Under the pieces are notes generated by a model. That model did no database searches. It had not been told where the DNA came from and worked only from the letters and a program-made list of their open reading frames with translations. A stretch of DNA of 64,000 bases from JADGNZ01 sp963715895 (GTDB lineage: Bacteria; Acidobacteriota; Thermoanaerobaculia; Gp7-AA8). The stretch covers positions 6,510,001 through 6,574,000 of the forward strand of contig OY970284.1 in the NCBI GenBank assembly GCA_963715895.1, read 5' to 3'. A program made the translations under genes and the position numbers. Shown piece after piece: positions 44,096-53,163 of the stretch (position 1 is its first letter; each line of letters begins with the position of its first letter).

Positions 44096-45171
44096 GTTTG
44101 CGCCGGCATGTCCACTTCCACGGAAATGCCCCGAGGTCCGGAGAGCAGGCGCAGGTGCGCTGCATCGCCGAAGATCAGACGCAGCCGCTCGCGCAGAGTG
44201 GTGAGCCCCGTCCCGAGACCGTTGTCCGATTTCTGAAGCCCGGCGCCGGTGTCGGTGACCCGGACCACACAACGGTCATCAAGGCGTTCGATGTGAATGT
44301 CGATGCGACCTCCTTCCTCACTCGGGTCGATTCCGTGCCGCACGGCGTTCTCGACCAGCGTCAGCAGCGTGGTCGGAGGACATCGAACCTTCAGCGCCGG
44401 CGGATCGACGTGCATTGTGTATTGCAGGCGATCGGGCATGCGCATCTGCATCAGCTCCAGATAAGGCTGAACGAGCTGCAGCTCGCGTTCGATCGTTGCC
44501 ACGGGCTCGTAAAGCAGCGGCACTGCCGCGCGGAGATACGCGGTGAGGCTGCGAAGCACGATCGATGCGTTCGGCGAGCCTGCATCGACGAGCGCCTGGA
44601 TGTTCGCCAGTGTGTTGAACAGAAAATGCGGGGCGACCTGCGCCTGCAGCAGATGCAAGCGCGCGTCGAGAGCCTGCCGCTCCAGCTCACTGCGCTCGAG
44701 CGCGAATGCCAGCTTCTGATCGCGAGCGAAGGCTTCCTTCTCCCGGACGATTGCCGCGAGCGCCGTCCACGGCGCCACCAGGAGGCCGGCGTACGTCAGC
44801 ATCAGAAACTGGCTCGTGCGGCCAGGTTGTGCCCACAGCGACGGCGCACCTGCGGGGGTGAGCACGATGTCGATCAGCAGCGTCGTTGCCGGCATGAAAA
44901 CGCCTACGGCAACGACTTGAAGCACCCATCGCTGCAACCAGCGCGGCAGACTGCGGGGCCATACTTCGAAGAGAGCGAAGGCGGTCGTCGCCGAGAGACC
45001 GAGGATGACGTTGCGGAAGAAGAGTGAGGAGAGAGGAGCTGCCGCGTGATTCCTCCACGGAATGATCAACAGGAGTCCGACGCCGATCGAGATTGTCAGC
45101 GCCACGACAACCCGCCGCGAGGTCTTCGCGACGATGCCGGCCGGGCTGGCGGCTGTCGACAATTCGGACAT
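44092..45171 (-). CDS. LytS-type sensor histidine kinase
   Basis: The 359-residue product has four membrane helices in the first 145 residues, a His_kinase domain with the phosphorylated His182 in QVAPHFLFNTLANI, and a C-terminal ATPase with LVENAVRHGI (N box) and DTGAGL / GTGLTTLRERL (G boxes). It phosphorylates the coupled LytTR regulator. No known ligand domain is present outside the membrane helices. Confidence 0.93.
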   Translation of the reverse strand: MSELSTAASPAGIVAKTSRRVVVALTISIGVGLLLIIPWRNHAAAPLSSLFFRNVILGLSATTAFALFEVWPRSLPRWLQRWVLQVVAVGVFMPATTLLIDIVLTPAGAPSLWAQPGRTSQFLMLTYAGLLVAPWTALAAIVREKEAFARDQKLAFALERSELERQALDARLHLLQAQVAPHFLFNTLANIQALVDAGSPNASIVLRSLTAYLRAAVPLLYEPVATIERELQLVQPYLELMQMRMPDRLQYTMHVDPPALKVRCPPTTLLTLVENAVRHGIDPSEEGGRIDIHIERLDDRCVVRVTDTGAGLQKSDNGLGTGLTTLRERLRLIFGDAAHLRLLSGPRGISVEVDMPAQT

Positions 45172-45272
45172 CGCGGTTGAGGATACCTTTTTCGGTTACC
45201 AATCATGCGCCGCGTGCCTCCCGCGCGACAGCGCCATGCGACGAACGGCGGATTCCCTCCCGTTCGCCCGCT

Positions 45273-45798
45273 TCATCGATCCCCTCGTTAACGCCTTCGA
45301 TCCCCTCATTAGCGGCTTCGAGCCCTTCGTTAGCACCCCGATCCCCTTCGTTAGCGACTTCCACCGCTTCGTTAGGGGCTTCGAGCCCCCTTCGTTAGCA
45401 CCCAAATCCCCTTCGTTAGCGACTCGGTCCCTTTCGTTAGCGACTTCCACCGCTTCGTTAGAGGCTTCGAGCCCCCTTCGTTAGCATCCCGCTCCCCTTC
45501 GTTAGCGACTTCGGTCCCCTTCGTTAGCGCCTTGGACCCCTTCGTTAGCGGCTTCGACCCTCTTCGTTAGCGCCTTCGACCCCTTCGTTAGCATCACAAT
45601 CCCCTTCGTTAGCGACGTCGGTCCCTTTCGTTAGCGACTTCGACCCCCTTCGTAAGCGCCTTCGACCCCTTCGTTAGGGGCTTCGAGCCCTTCGTTAGCG
45701 GCTTCGACCTCTTCGTTAGCGGCTTCGACCTCTTCGTTAGCGGCTTCGATCCCCTTCGTTAGCGGCTTCGGGTCCTTCGTTAGCGATTTCGAGCCCCT
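45273..45798. repeat. 21-base tandem array, about 25 units
   Basis: Units near the form CCTTCGTTAGCGACTTCGAC plus C repeat through the region, with several 20- and 22-base variants. The minus strand reads broken heptads such as ANEGVEA and ANEEVEA. The constant core is TTCGTTAGC. Indels break every long frame, so a protein product is unlikely as it stands. No spacers are present. Confidence 0.85.
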
Positions 45799-45892
45799 CC
45801 GCGAGACCCGCAACCCGGACATGGTGTCGGAGAGTAAAGGTGGAAAATTGTTTTGCATATCAACGACTTACGTGCGTCCTGAAGAAATCCCC

Positions 45893-45921
45893 TTGACTGT
45901 CGAGCCCGGTGGACATACATT
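45893..45921 (+). promoter_or_regulatory. Candidate promoter upstream of the 46261 gene
   Basis: TTGACT (45893-45898), 17-base spacer, TACATT (45916-45921). It would give a leader of about 330 bases. From 45800 to 46260 I see no gene. Confidence 0.3.
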
Positions 45922-46260
45922 TCGGAGTTACGCGGAGGCGACACTTGAGCCGTGGTGTCCGATTCCCGAGCGAGAGAGCGGTGGGATGTTGAGGACCGTT
46001 CTCGAATGAGGTGCTGGGTCCGTCGAGCTTGAGCAAAGGCGAAACGGAGCTGGATACAAGTGGAGTTGAGCGTTAGCTCCTCCTGCCTCGTCAAAACATC
46101 CGTTCCTCCGAGGTTCGCGTCCTTCGGAGGCAGTCGACGGACGATTTGCGGCGTCCGTTCTTTGGCATCTCACCCCGGTACGGCTCCCTGGCTGCGCATA
46201 CAGCGTGGAACGCCGTCCCATTACCGATTGCCCTTTACAGGGCAGGAAAGGAGACTCATC

Positions 46261-46818
46261 GTGTTAGACAAAAATGCAGTCAGTCAGACAAACGCCGCCA
46301 CGGCGGCAGAAGATCCGGCCATGACGCCGGAAGCGATCGTGGAGCAGCTTCGCGTGTTGCAGGGTCATATCCCCAACTACGTGCAGTTGTCGGTCCCCGA
46401 CGCGGCGACGCTCCGGACCGCGTCGAATCTCCATCCGGACTTTTCGCAGTCGGCCATCGACGCCGTCGGCGCATCGCCCAGGTTGGAGGCGACGGTCGGT
46501 CAGAGCGCCGAAACGATGCAGAGCACCCTCGAGACGGCCGCTCGACTGTCGAAAGTCGAAGAGGAGTTGAAAGCGATGCTGGACGGCGTTTCCTCGTCAA
46601 TCCTGACGCTTCGCCACAGCGTCGGGCATGCGGCACTGATGGCGTACGAGGTCAGCAAGAGGCTGGTCAAGGAGCCGGAACACGCCGACCTGCTGCCGCA
46701 CGTGGCCAGCATGCGGAAGGCCAACCGATTCGGACGGAGCCGTAAGGCCAAGGCACAAACGCCGGCGCCTGCACCCGCTCCGGAACCGGTACCGGCACCT
46801 ACAACCCCGCACGTCTGA
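46261..46818 (+). CDS. Unknown helical protein, paralogue 1
   Basis: The 185-residue product starts at GTG 46261, with AGGAG about 8 bases upstream; the frame is open further 5' but reads as low-complexity. It is mostly helical (PEAIVEQLRVLQGHIPNYVQL; RLSKVEEELKAMLDGVSSS) and ends with KEPEHADLLPHVASMRKANR and a Pro/Ala tail. The KEPEHA-MRK region is shared with the next gene. No family recognised; phasin-like helices are one possibility. Confidence 0.6.
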   Translation: MLDKNAVSQTNAATAAEDPAMTPEAIVEQLRVLQGHIPNYVQLSVPDAATLRTASNLHPDFSQSAIDAVGASPRLEATVGQSAETMQSTLETAARLSKVEEELKAMLDGVSSSILTLRHSVGHAALMAYEVSKRLVKEPEHADLLPHVASMRKANRFGRSRKAKAQTPAPAPAPEPVPAPTTPHV

Positions 46819-46834
46819 GACAATAACCCCGGCC

Positions 46835-46870
46835 GGCCGGGCGCGCCTCCATGGCGCGCCCGGCCATTTT
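46835..46870 (+). terminator. Strong hairpin between the two paralogues
   Basis: GGCCGGGCGCGCC (46835-46847), TCCAT loop, GGCGCGCCCGGCC (46853-46865), then ATTTT. The 13-bp perfect stem ends one base before the GGAGG ribosome-binding site of the next gene, so it may act as a terminator, attenuator or mRNA stabiliser. Confidence 0.7.
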
Positions 46871-46880
46871 GGAGGATTCG

Positions 46881-47297
46881 ATGAGCAAGAAGAAGGTCAA
46901 ACCGAAGGTCAAACAGAAAGTCGACGTCGAGGGCATTCTCGAGACGCTCTCTTCCATGCGCCAGAAGATTCCGATGCTGGCCAGGAACCCGGCCAAGGCC
47001 AAGCCGCCGGTCGAAGATACGTTGGCCGATATGGGGGCCTTCGTCGCCGGCACTCCGGAGGAGATGGAAGCGTTCGAGATGGAGACGCTGGCCGACGCCC
47101 TGGAGTCGTTCGCCGATGAGCTGTCGGAATCGATCGAGACGGCCCAGCAGAAGGCGATGGAACAGGCCATGGAGATCTACTACGCGGCCGAGAAGCTGTC
47201 CAAGGAACCGGAGCATGCGCATCTGATCCCGTACGTGGAAGAGATGCGGAAGATCTATCGCCGCGATTTCGGGAAGGACATTCCGCCTAAGAAGTGA
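46881..47297 (+). CDS. Unknown helical protein, paralogue 2
   Basis: The 138-residue product starts MSKKKVKPKVKQKVDVEGIL, with GGAGG 5 bases before the ATG. It is strongly helical and acidic in the middle (ETLADALESFADELSESI) and ends KLSKEPEHAHLIPYVEEMRK, the motif shared with the preceding gene. The lysine-rich start suggests nucleic-acid or polyanion binding. Function unknown. Confidence 0.6.
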   Translation: MSKKKVKPKVKQKVDVEGILETLSSMRQKIPMLARNPAKAKPPVEDTLADMGAFVAGTPEEMEAFEMETLADALESFADELSESIETAQQKAMEQAMEIYYAAEKLSKEPEHAHLIPYVEEMRKIYRRDFGKDIPPKK

Positions 47298-47308
47298 CGG
47301 CGCTGCGC

Positions 47309-47619
47309 GCGTTGTCGGTTGTCGGTTGATTGCGCTGCGGCGCGTTGGGGATTTCGCGCGGCTGGGCCGCAAAACGTAGGTCGGACTCTCTTGTCCGACC
47401 GGTTCTTGCGCGGTCGTAGATCGAAGACTTGGATACCGCGGTTACACCAGCAGTTTCGCAAGTACCGGTCGGACTGGAGAGTCCGACCCACGTTCGCCGC
47501 AAAACGTAGGTCGGACTCTCTTGTCCGACCGGTACTTGCGCGACCGCAGATCGAAGCCCTGCGCGGGATACCGCGGCGGCATCGCAAGTACCGGGTCGGA
47601 CTAGAGAGTCCGACCACCT
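47309..47619. repeat. Two tandem palindromic repeat units
   Basis: Two copies (47375-47492 and 47505-47619) begin CGTAGGTCGGACTCTCTTG and end with the inverse, separated by a variable core. They follow a GTTGTCGG-type segment. A third copy lies at 50216-50346. There is no gene between 47298 and 47629. Confidence 0.8.
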
Positions 47620-47629
47620 AGCGCAGTGC

Positions 47630-47635
47630 TACAGT
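47630..47635 (+). promoter_or_regulatory. -10 box of the GGDEF-EAL gene
   Basis: TACAGT ends 12 bases before the ATG at 47648, directly after the palindromic repeats; no clear Shine-Dalgarno sequence follows. Confidence 0.35.
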
Positions 47636-47647
47636 CTCCCCGGTAAC

Positions 47648-50164
47648 ATGTTGGCGGCGGCGATTCTCACGCTGACTCTGGGTACGCCGGTGGAGTTGCG
47701 CGCACCGTGCCGGCCGCTGACGGCGGTGGCCGTCGGGACGAACGGGCGGGCTCGCGTCAACGACGCGGCCCAGATCCTCGATGACCCCTCGCGTACGCTG
47801 CGGCTTTCCGACGTGATGCAGTCCGCGGCGTGCGACCGGTTCCGTTCGCCGCCGGCTACCCTCTCGGGAAGCGGTGCCCGTCACTGGCTGCGCTTCCGTC
47901 CGCGGTTCGGCGATGCGGCGCCGCAAGCCTGGCTGCTGGCGTTCCGGTATTCGTCGTTCGACCGCGCCTGTGTCCACTGGCCGATGGCCGGCGGCAGCTA
48001 CAGGAGCGAATGCACCGGCGGCAATGCCACCATCGCCGTCCGCCACGACCGCACACTCTTTACGATCCCTTCCGGGATCGATCCGGACGGGATCGTCTAT
48101 GCCGAGCTCGAAACGCCGGGCCCGGCCTCTCTCGACGTCGAGCTCATTCGGGCCGACGTGCTGGTCTCCGAAGAGCAGTCGCGGCAGTTCGTCAGCGGCC
48201 TGTTCTACGGCATCCTCTTTCTCACCGTCATCTACAACTTCCTCTTCTTCTTTGCCATGCGGGATCGGGCCAGCCTCTACTACGCGATCCATCTGATCGC
48301 GGTCGGGTTGGCGATGCTCGGCTTCGACGGCTACGGCGCGGAGCTCGTGTGGCCGTGGCTGGGAGGCTGGGCCGGCCATGTGCCGCCGATTCTTCTGGGA
48401 ATCAGTTTCATCTTCGGCAACCAATACGGGCGCGAATTCCTCGGCACGCGCGTTCGGGCGCCACGCATGGACGCCGTCCTTCTCGCGGCCATGGGGTTCG
48501 CGTCGATCGTCATCCCGGCAGCTCTCTTCGACATCGACACCGGCGAGCGCCTCGGCGCGCTGTCCGGCCTGGCATTCGCGTTGTCGGTTTGCACCGCGGC
48601 GGCGTTGCTGGCCTGGCGCGGCAATCGTTCCGCATCGTATTTGCTGCTCGGGATCTCCCCCACGATTCTGGCCGGCGTGTTCGTGGTCAGCCTGCGCGTT
48701 TTCGGCGTCACGTCGATCCCGCCCGGGTCGGGTGCACTGGTGACGAAAGCCGGGCTGGTCGTAGGTGCCATCACGCTGACCCTGGGACTCAACCGGCGGA
48801 TGACTGCTCTGCGACACGAACGCGATCGGGCGTTCTCCGAGGCAGCGGCACAGCAGCAGATCGCCCTTCACCGCGCCTACTTCGACGAGGTCACCCAGAT
48901 GCCGAACCGCAGCCGCTTTATGGCCGCGGGAACGGAGCTTCTCGGGTCGGCGCTGAACGAAGGAAGATCGCTCATGGTGGCCGCGGTGGATGTGGTCGGC
49001 TTCCGCGATGTGAACCGTGCATTCGGTGCGAACGCGGATGCCGTCCTGGCCGAGTTGGGAACGCGCTTGCGCACCGCGGCGGGAAACGGCGCGCTGGTGG
49101 CCCGGATCGCCGGAAACGAGTTTGCGTTCGCTCTGCGCGCCGCCGCCGATCCGTCCGCCGCCGAGGCGGAGGGCCGGCACGTGGGCGACGTGGTGCAGCA
49201 GGCGATGCAAAGCCCCATGTCGGTGGAAGGTCACACGGTCCGGCTCGCCGTTACGATCGGGATCGCCTTTGCGCCGCGCGACGGCCAGAGCCTGAGCGAT
49301 CTGATGGGCGCGTGCGCGGCCGCCATCGCCGCCGCGCGGACCTCGGGAACACCGCTGGCGTTCTACGCACCGGGAATGCGCTTCGAGACCCGCGCCCACA
49401 TGGATCTGGTGACGGAGCTGTGGGAAGCGGTGTCGTCGGACCAGATCGAGGTCCACTATCAGCCGCAGCACGACCTCGACTCCGGCGCTCTGGTGGGGGC
49501 GGAAGCGCTCGTCCGCTGGCGGCATCCGCACCTCGGCCTGTTGACGCCGGCGAGCTTCGTGGCGCTGGCCGAGCAGAGCGATTTGGTGATCCAGCTCGAC
49601 GAGGCCGTCATGCGGCGCTCCTTCCGCGATTTTCGGAGTTGGCAATCCGACGGGCTCACACTACCCCGGCTGGCGGTGAACGTTTCCGCGCACGATCTGC
49701 AACAGCCAGACGTATGTGAGCGCATCAACGCGGTCGTGACCGAGGAGAAAATGGATCCTCTCCGGTTGGAGCTGGAGCTGACCGAGAGCCGGATCCTGAG
49801 CAATCTGGCAGCGACGAGCCGAACCATCTCAAAACTGCGGAGCACCGGAATCGGCGTGTCGCTCGACGACTTCGGCACCGGATACTCCTCCCTCTCCCAG
49901 ATCCGCGACCTTCCGATCAGCGGACTGAAGGTGGACAAGTCGTTCGTGGCCGCGCTCAGCCATTCCGCCGAGTCGAACGCCATCCTCACGACGCTGGTGG
50001 GCCTGGCCAACGATCTCCATCTTCAACTGGTCGCCGAGGGAATCGAGGAGGAACAGCAACGCGCCGTGCTCATCGCGCACGGCTGCCACCTCGGCCAGGG
50101 CTATCTCTATTCGCGGCCGCTGACGGGGTCGGCGTGGATGGAGTACCTGCAGCGTACCCATTAA
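47648..50164 (+). CDS. 7TMR-DISM membrane protein with degenerate GGDEF and intact EAL
   Basis: The 838-residue product has a signal peptide, an extracytoplasmic beta-rich sensor (to about residue 180), seven membrane helices (about 180-390), a GGDEF domain whose signature is AGNEF (RIAGNEFAF) and an EAL domain with EALVRW, DDFGTGYSS, KVDKSFV and VAEGIEEE. The diguanylate cyclase part should be inactive, while the phosphodiesterase should hydrolyse c-di-GMP. A PilZ receptor lies 11 kb away. Confidence 0.9.
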   Translation: MLAAAILTLTLGTPVELRAPCRPLTAVAVGTNGRARVNDAAQILDDPSRTLRLSDVMQSAACDRFRSPPATLSGSGARHWLRFRPRFGDAAPQAWLLAFRYSSFDRACVHWPMAGGSYRSECTGGNATIAVRHDRTLFTIPSGIDPDGIVYAELETPGPASLDVELIRADVLVSEEQSRQFVSGLFYGILFLTVIYNFLFFFAMRDRASLYYAIHLIAVGLAMLGFDGYGAELVWPWLGGWAGHVPPILLGISFIFGNQYGREFLGTRVRAPRMDAVLLAAMGFASIVIPAALFDIDTGERLGALSGLAFALSVCTAAALLAWRGNRSASYLLLGISPTILAGVFVVSLRVFGVTSIPPGSGALVTKAGLVVGAITLTLGLNRRMTALRHERDRAFSEAAAQQQIALHRAYFDEVTQMPNRSRFMAAGTELLGSALNEGRSLMVAAVDVVGFRDVNRAFGANADAVLAELGTRLRTAAGNGALVARIAGNEFAFALRAAADPSAAEAEGRHVGDVVQQAMQSPMSVEGHTVRLAVTIGIAFAPRDGQSLSDLMGACAAAIAAARTSGTPLAFYAPGMRFETRAHMDLVTELWEAVSSDQIEVHYQPQHDLDSGALVGAEALVRWRHPHLGLLTPASFVALAEQSDLVIQLDEAVMRRSFRDFRSWQSDGLTLPRLAVNVSAHDLQQPDVCERINAVVTEEKMDPLRLELELTESRILSNLAATSRTISKLRSTGIGVSLDDFGTGYSSLSQIRDLPISGLKVDKSFVAALSHSAESNAILTTLVGLANDLHLQLVAEGIEEEQQRAVLIAHGCHLGQGYLYSRPLTGSAWMEYLQRTH

Positions 50165-50166
50165 CG

Positions 50167-50425
50167 GCGGCTTCGCCTCGTTGTCGGTTGTCGGTTGATT
50201 GCGCTGCGGCGCAAACGTAGGTCGGACTCTCTTGTCCGACCGGTACTTGCGCGGCCGTAGATCGAAGCCCTGGTCCTCCGCGCTGGATATGGCGGTTACA
50301 TCAGCAGTTTCGCAAGCACCGGTCGGACTAGAGAGTCCGACCTACGTTTTGCGGCCGCAGCCGCGCGAATCTCGGCAACGCGCCGCAGCGCAATCAACCG
50401 ATAACCGACAACGCGGCGAAGCCGC
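50167..50425. repeat. 259-base nested palindromic element
   Basis: Outer arms 50167-50212 and 50380-50425 match at 44 of 46 positions when inverted (GCGGCTTCGCC to GCGCTGCGGCGC). Inside is the third copy of the GTAGGTCGGACTCTC palindrome (50216-50346). The left end is 2 bases from the EAL stop; the right end is 3 bases from the nadE -10 box. Confidence 0.85.
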
Positions 50426-50428
50426 AGT

Positions 50429-50434
50429 TACAAT
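50429..50434 (+). promoter_or_regulatory. -10 box of nadE
   Basis: TACAAT ends 9 bases before the nadE ATG. A CCGACA 18 bases upstream, within the repeat arm, could be the -35. The spacer CGCGTCCGG holds no Shine-Dalgarno sequence. Confidence 0.45.
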
Positions 50435-50443
50435 CGCGTCCGG

Positions 50444-52081
50444 ATGAAGATCTACATCGCCCAGATCAACCCCACCGTCGGCGCGCTGGCGGCGAATGCG
50501 GAGATGATCCGGCGGGCGTATGCGGAGGGGGTCGCCGCTGGCGCAGACGTCGTTCTCGTTCCGGAGCTGGCGGTGACCGGGTATCCGCCGCGGGATCTGC
50601 TCGACCGCGAGATCTTCGTCAACGCGGCGCTGGAGACGCGCGATGCGCTGGCGGCGATGACCGGCGAGGTGACGCTCGTCTTCGGCTGCATCACCGGCAA
50701 CGCCTCGTGGTGCGGCAAGCCGCTTCATAACGCGGCCATCGTGGCGCGCAACGGGAAGATCATCCTGGAGCAGCACAAGTCGCTGCTGCCGACCTACGAC
50801 GTTTTCGACGAGCTGCGCTACTTCGAACCGGGGCGCAGCGTCGGGGTCGTCGAGATCGCCGGCGTCCGGGCCGGGATCGCCATCTGCGAGGATTTCTGGT
50901 TCGACGACGAGATCCTCGGCACGAAGATCTACTGCCGCAACCCGATCGATGAGCTGGCGCGGCAGGGGGCGCAGGTCATCCTGAACATCTCGGCATCGCC
51001 CTTCAACAGCGGCAAGCGGGGCTCGCGCTACGACCTCTTCTCGCGGATCGCCACGCGCTACGACGTGCCGCTGGTCTACGTGAATCAGGTCGGCGGCAAC
51101 GACGAGCTCCTCTTCGACGGCTCGTCGATCGTCATCGACGCCAAAGGACGGACGATCTACTGCGCGCCGGCATTCGAGGAGCACAGCGCGCTGGTGCAGC
51201 TCGAGGGCGCGCCGTGCCAGTCGGTGCCGGGTCTCGAGCACGCCGAGGAAATTGGGAGCGCGCTGACGATGGGCCTGCGCGACTACATTCGGAAGTGCGA
51301 GTTCAAAGACGTCGTCATCGGCCTCTCCGGCGGCGTCGACTCGGCGGTCACAGCCGCCCTCGCCGTCGAAGCGCTCGGCGCGAAGCATGTCATCGGCATC
51401 GCCATGCCGTCGCAGTTCTCGTCGCAGGGCTCGATCGATGATGCGCGCGTGCTCGCGGAGAACCTCGGCATCGCTTTCCATACGGTCCCGATCGGTCCGA
51501 TCTATCAACCGTACGAGGATGCCTTCAACATGCTCTTCGGCAACACCAGCTTCGATCTGACGAACGAGAACGCCCAGGCCCGCATCCGCGGCAACATCCT
51601 GATGGCATGGTCGAACCGGACCGGGGCGATGGTCCTCTCCACCGGCAACAAGTCGGAGCTGGCGGTCGGCTACTGCACGCTTTACGGCGACATGGCCGGC
51701 GGCCTGGCGCTATTGGGCGATGTCTACAAGACGATGGTCTACCGCCTGGCGCGCTGGCTGAACCGCGGCCGCGCGGTGATTCCGGAGTCGTCGATCACGA
51801 AGCCGCCCTCGGCGGAGCTGCGTCCGAATCAGACCGATCAGGATTCACTGCCGCCCTACGACGTGCTCGACGGGGTCCTCAAGCTCTACATCGAGGAATG
51901 GCTGGAGGTCGACGCCATCGTCGCCGCCGGTTACGACCGCGAGCTGGTGACGCGTGTCCTTCGGATGGTGGATACAAACGAGTTCAAGCGCCGGCAGGCC
52001 GCGCCGACGCTACGTGTCTCGAACAAGGCCTTCGGCAGCGGACGGCAGATGCCGATCGCGCAACGGTGGCGGCGGGAATGA
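50444..52081 (+). CDS. nadE: Glutamine-dependent NAD+ synthetase
   Basis: It makes NAD+ from deamido-NAD+ using glutamine. The 545-residue product has an N-terminal nitrilase-like amidase with Glu41, Lys112 and Cys148 (IAICEDFW), and a C-terminal synthetase with the pyrophosphate loop SGGVDS (295-300) and STGNKSELAVGYCTLYGD. Both domains are complete, so ammonia is channelled internally. The next gene overlaps its stop by 4 bases. Confidence 0.97.
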   Translation: MKIYIAQINPTVGALAANAEMIRRAYAEGVAAGADVVLVPELAVTGYPPRDLLDREIFVNAALETRDALAAMTGEVTLVFGCITGNASWCGKPLHNAAIVARNGKIILEQHKSLLPTYDVFDELRYFEPGRSVGVVEIAGVRAGIAICEDFWFDDEILGTKIYCRNPIDELARQGAQVILNISASPFNSGKRGSRYDLFSRIATRYDVPLVYVNQVGGNDELLFDGSSIVIDAKGRTIYCAPAFEEHSALVQLEGAPCQSVPGLEHAEEIGSALTMGLRDYIRKCEFKDVVIGLSGGVDSAVTAALAVEALGAKHVIGIAMPSQFSSQGSIDDARVLAENLGIAFHTVPIGPIYQPYEDAFNMLFGNTSFDLTNENAQARIRGNILMAWSNRTGAMVLSTGNKSELAVGYCTLYGDMAGGLALLGDVYKTMVYRLARWLNRGRAVIPESSITKPPSAELRPNQTDQDSLPPYDVLDGVLKLYIEEWLEVDAIVAAGYDRELVTRVLRMVDTNEFKRRQAAPTLRVSNKAFGSGRQMPIAQRWRRE

Positions 52082-52383
52082 TGAATTCTCACGCGAAGGC
52101 GCGAAGACGCGAAGGTGTTTTCATCGCCGCGCTGCTGCTCCTCCTCGCCTGCAACCGCACGAACATCGATCGGGCAGACTGGCAGGCGATGTCGCCGAAC
52201 GAGAAGACGTTCTACGTCCGCACGCTCCTCGGTCACGAGAAGGCGAAAGAGGCGAAGGGCGGGAATGACCGTGTCTTCACGCGGGCCGCTGATGACTATG
52301 TGAAACGGATCGACGATGCCTACGCCCGCGGCGACAGGCGCAACGTCGATGCGATCTTCGAAGAAATGGGGAGCCCTCACTGA
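52078..52383 (+). CDS. Small lipoprotein of unknown function
   Basis: The 101-residue product starts MMNSHAKARRREGVFIAALL, with a lipobox LLLLAC, so a lipid-anchored periplasmic protein of about 75 residues. The N-terminal MNSHAKARRREG is coded by a widespread intergenic repeat word (CACGCGAAGGCGCGAAGACG), so the true start may be a later codon. It overlaps nadE by 4 bases and shares one base with the methyltransferase. Confidence 0.55.
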   Translation: MMNSHAKARRREGVFIAALLLLLACNRTNIDRADWQAMSPNEKTFYVRTLLGHEKAKEAKGGNDRVFTRAADDYVKRIDDAYARGDRRNVDAIFEEMGSPH

Positions 52384-53114
52384 TGGCTGTCGTCCCGCAT
52401 CCGCCGCTGGTTGACTATTACGAAGCGCCCGATCGGCGCGAGCGCTTCGTGCGCGATCTCTTCGATGACACGGCGCCCTGGTACGACTGGTCGGTGGCGT
52501 TCCTCAGCTTCGGCTCGGGCGGACGCTATCGTCGCGAGGCGCTGACGCGCGCCGGCCTCACGCGCGGCCAGCGCCTGCTCGACGTCGCCACCGGCACCGG
52601 CGTGGTGGCCCGGGCGGCGCTGGCCATCACCGGCAACGCCAGCGACATCGTCGGCATGGATCCCTCCTTCGGCATGCTCCTGGCCGGCCGGGAGAAGGAG
52701 CACTTCCCGCTGATCGAAGGGGGCAGCGAACACCTCCCCTTCCGCGACGAGTCGTTCGACATGCTCACCATCGGCTTCGCCCTGCGGCACTTCGCCGATC
52801 TCGATGCCGTCTTCCGCGAATGCCGCCGCGTGCTGCGCCCCGGCGGCCGCATCCTGATCATGGAGATCACCGCCCCCGCCTCCCGCGCCGCGCGCACATT
52901 CCTCGGCGCGTACATGGGCGGCGTCGTTCCGGCCATCGCGACGGTGCTCACCCGCAGCCGCAAGGTGGGACGGATGCTCGCCTACTACTGGGCCACCACG
53001 CGCGATTGCGTACGGCCGGAGGTGATCCTGGCGGCGCTGCAAGGCGCGGGGTTCGCGGATGCGAACCGTCACGTGGAGCTGGGGATGTTCAGCGAGTACA
53101 CGGGGGGGAGATGA
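52383..53114 (+). CDS. ubiE: UbiE/MenG-type quinone methyltransferase
   Basis: It is expected to C-methylate demethylmenaquinone or the ubiquinone precursor with S-adenosylmethionine. The 243-residue product has FDDTAPWYDWSVAFLSFGSG, motif I LDVATGTGVVARAAL, GMDPSFGML and CRRVLRPGGRILIMEITAP, all characteristic of UbiE. The quinone type cannot be told from the sequence. It ends the nadE operon, facing the signalling operon. Confidence 0.88.
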   Translation: MAVVPHPPLVDYYEAPDRRERFVRDLFDDTAPWYDWSVAFLSFGSGGRYRREALTRAGLTRGQRLLDVATGTGVVARAALAITGNASDIVGMDPSFGMLLAGREKEHFPLIEGGSEHLPFRDESFDMLTIGFALRHFADLDAVFRECRRVLRPGGRILIMEITAPASRAARTFLGAYMGGVVPAIATVLTRSRKVGRMLAYYWATTRDCVRPEVILAALQGAGFADANRHVELGMFSEYTGGR

Positions 53115-53163
53115 GCGCGCGCTGGGGGTGTATCTTCGTGACGGTAACCTCTACTGTCCACCT

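Noticed and set aside
50342..51508. Antisense frame opposite nadE
   Set aside because: It lies fully antisense to a conserved enzyme, begins in a dispersed repeat and has no recognisable domain.
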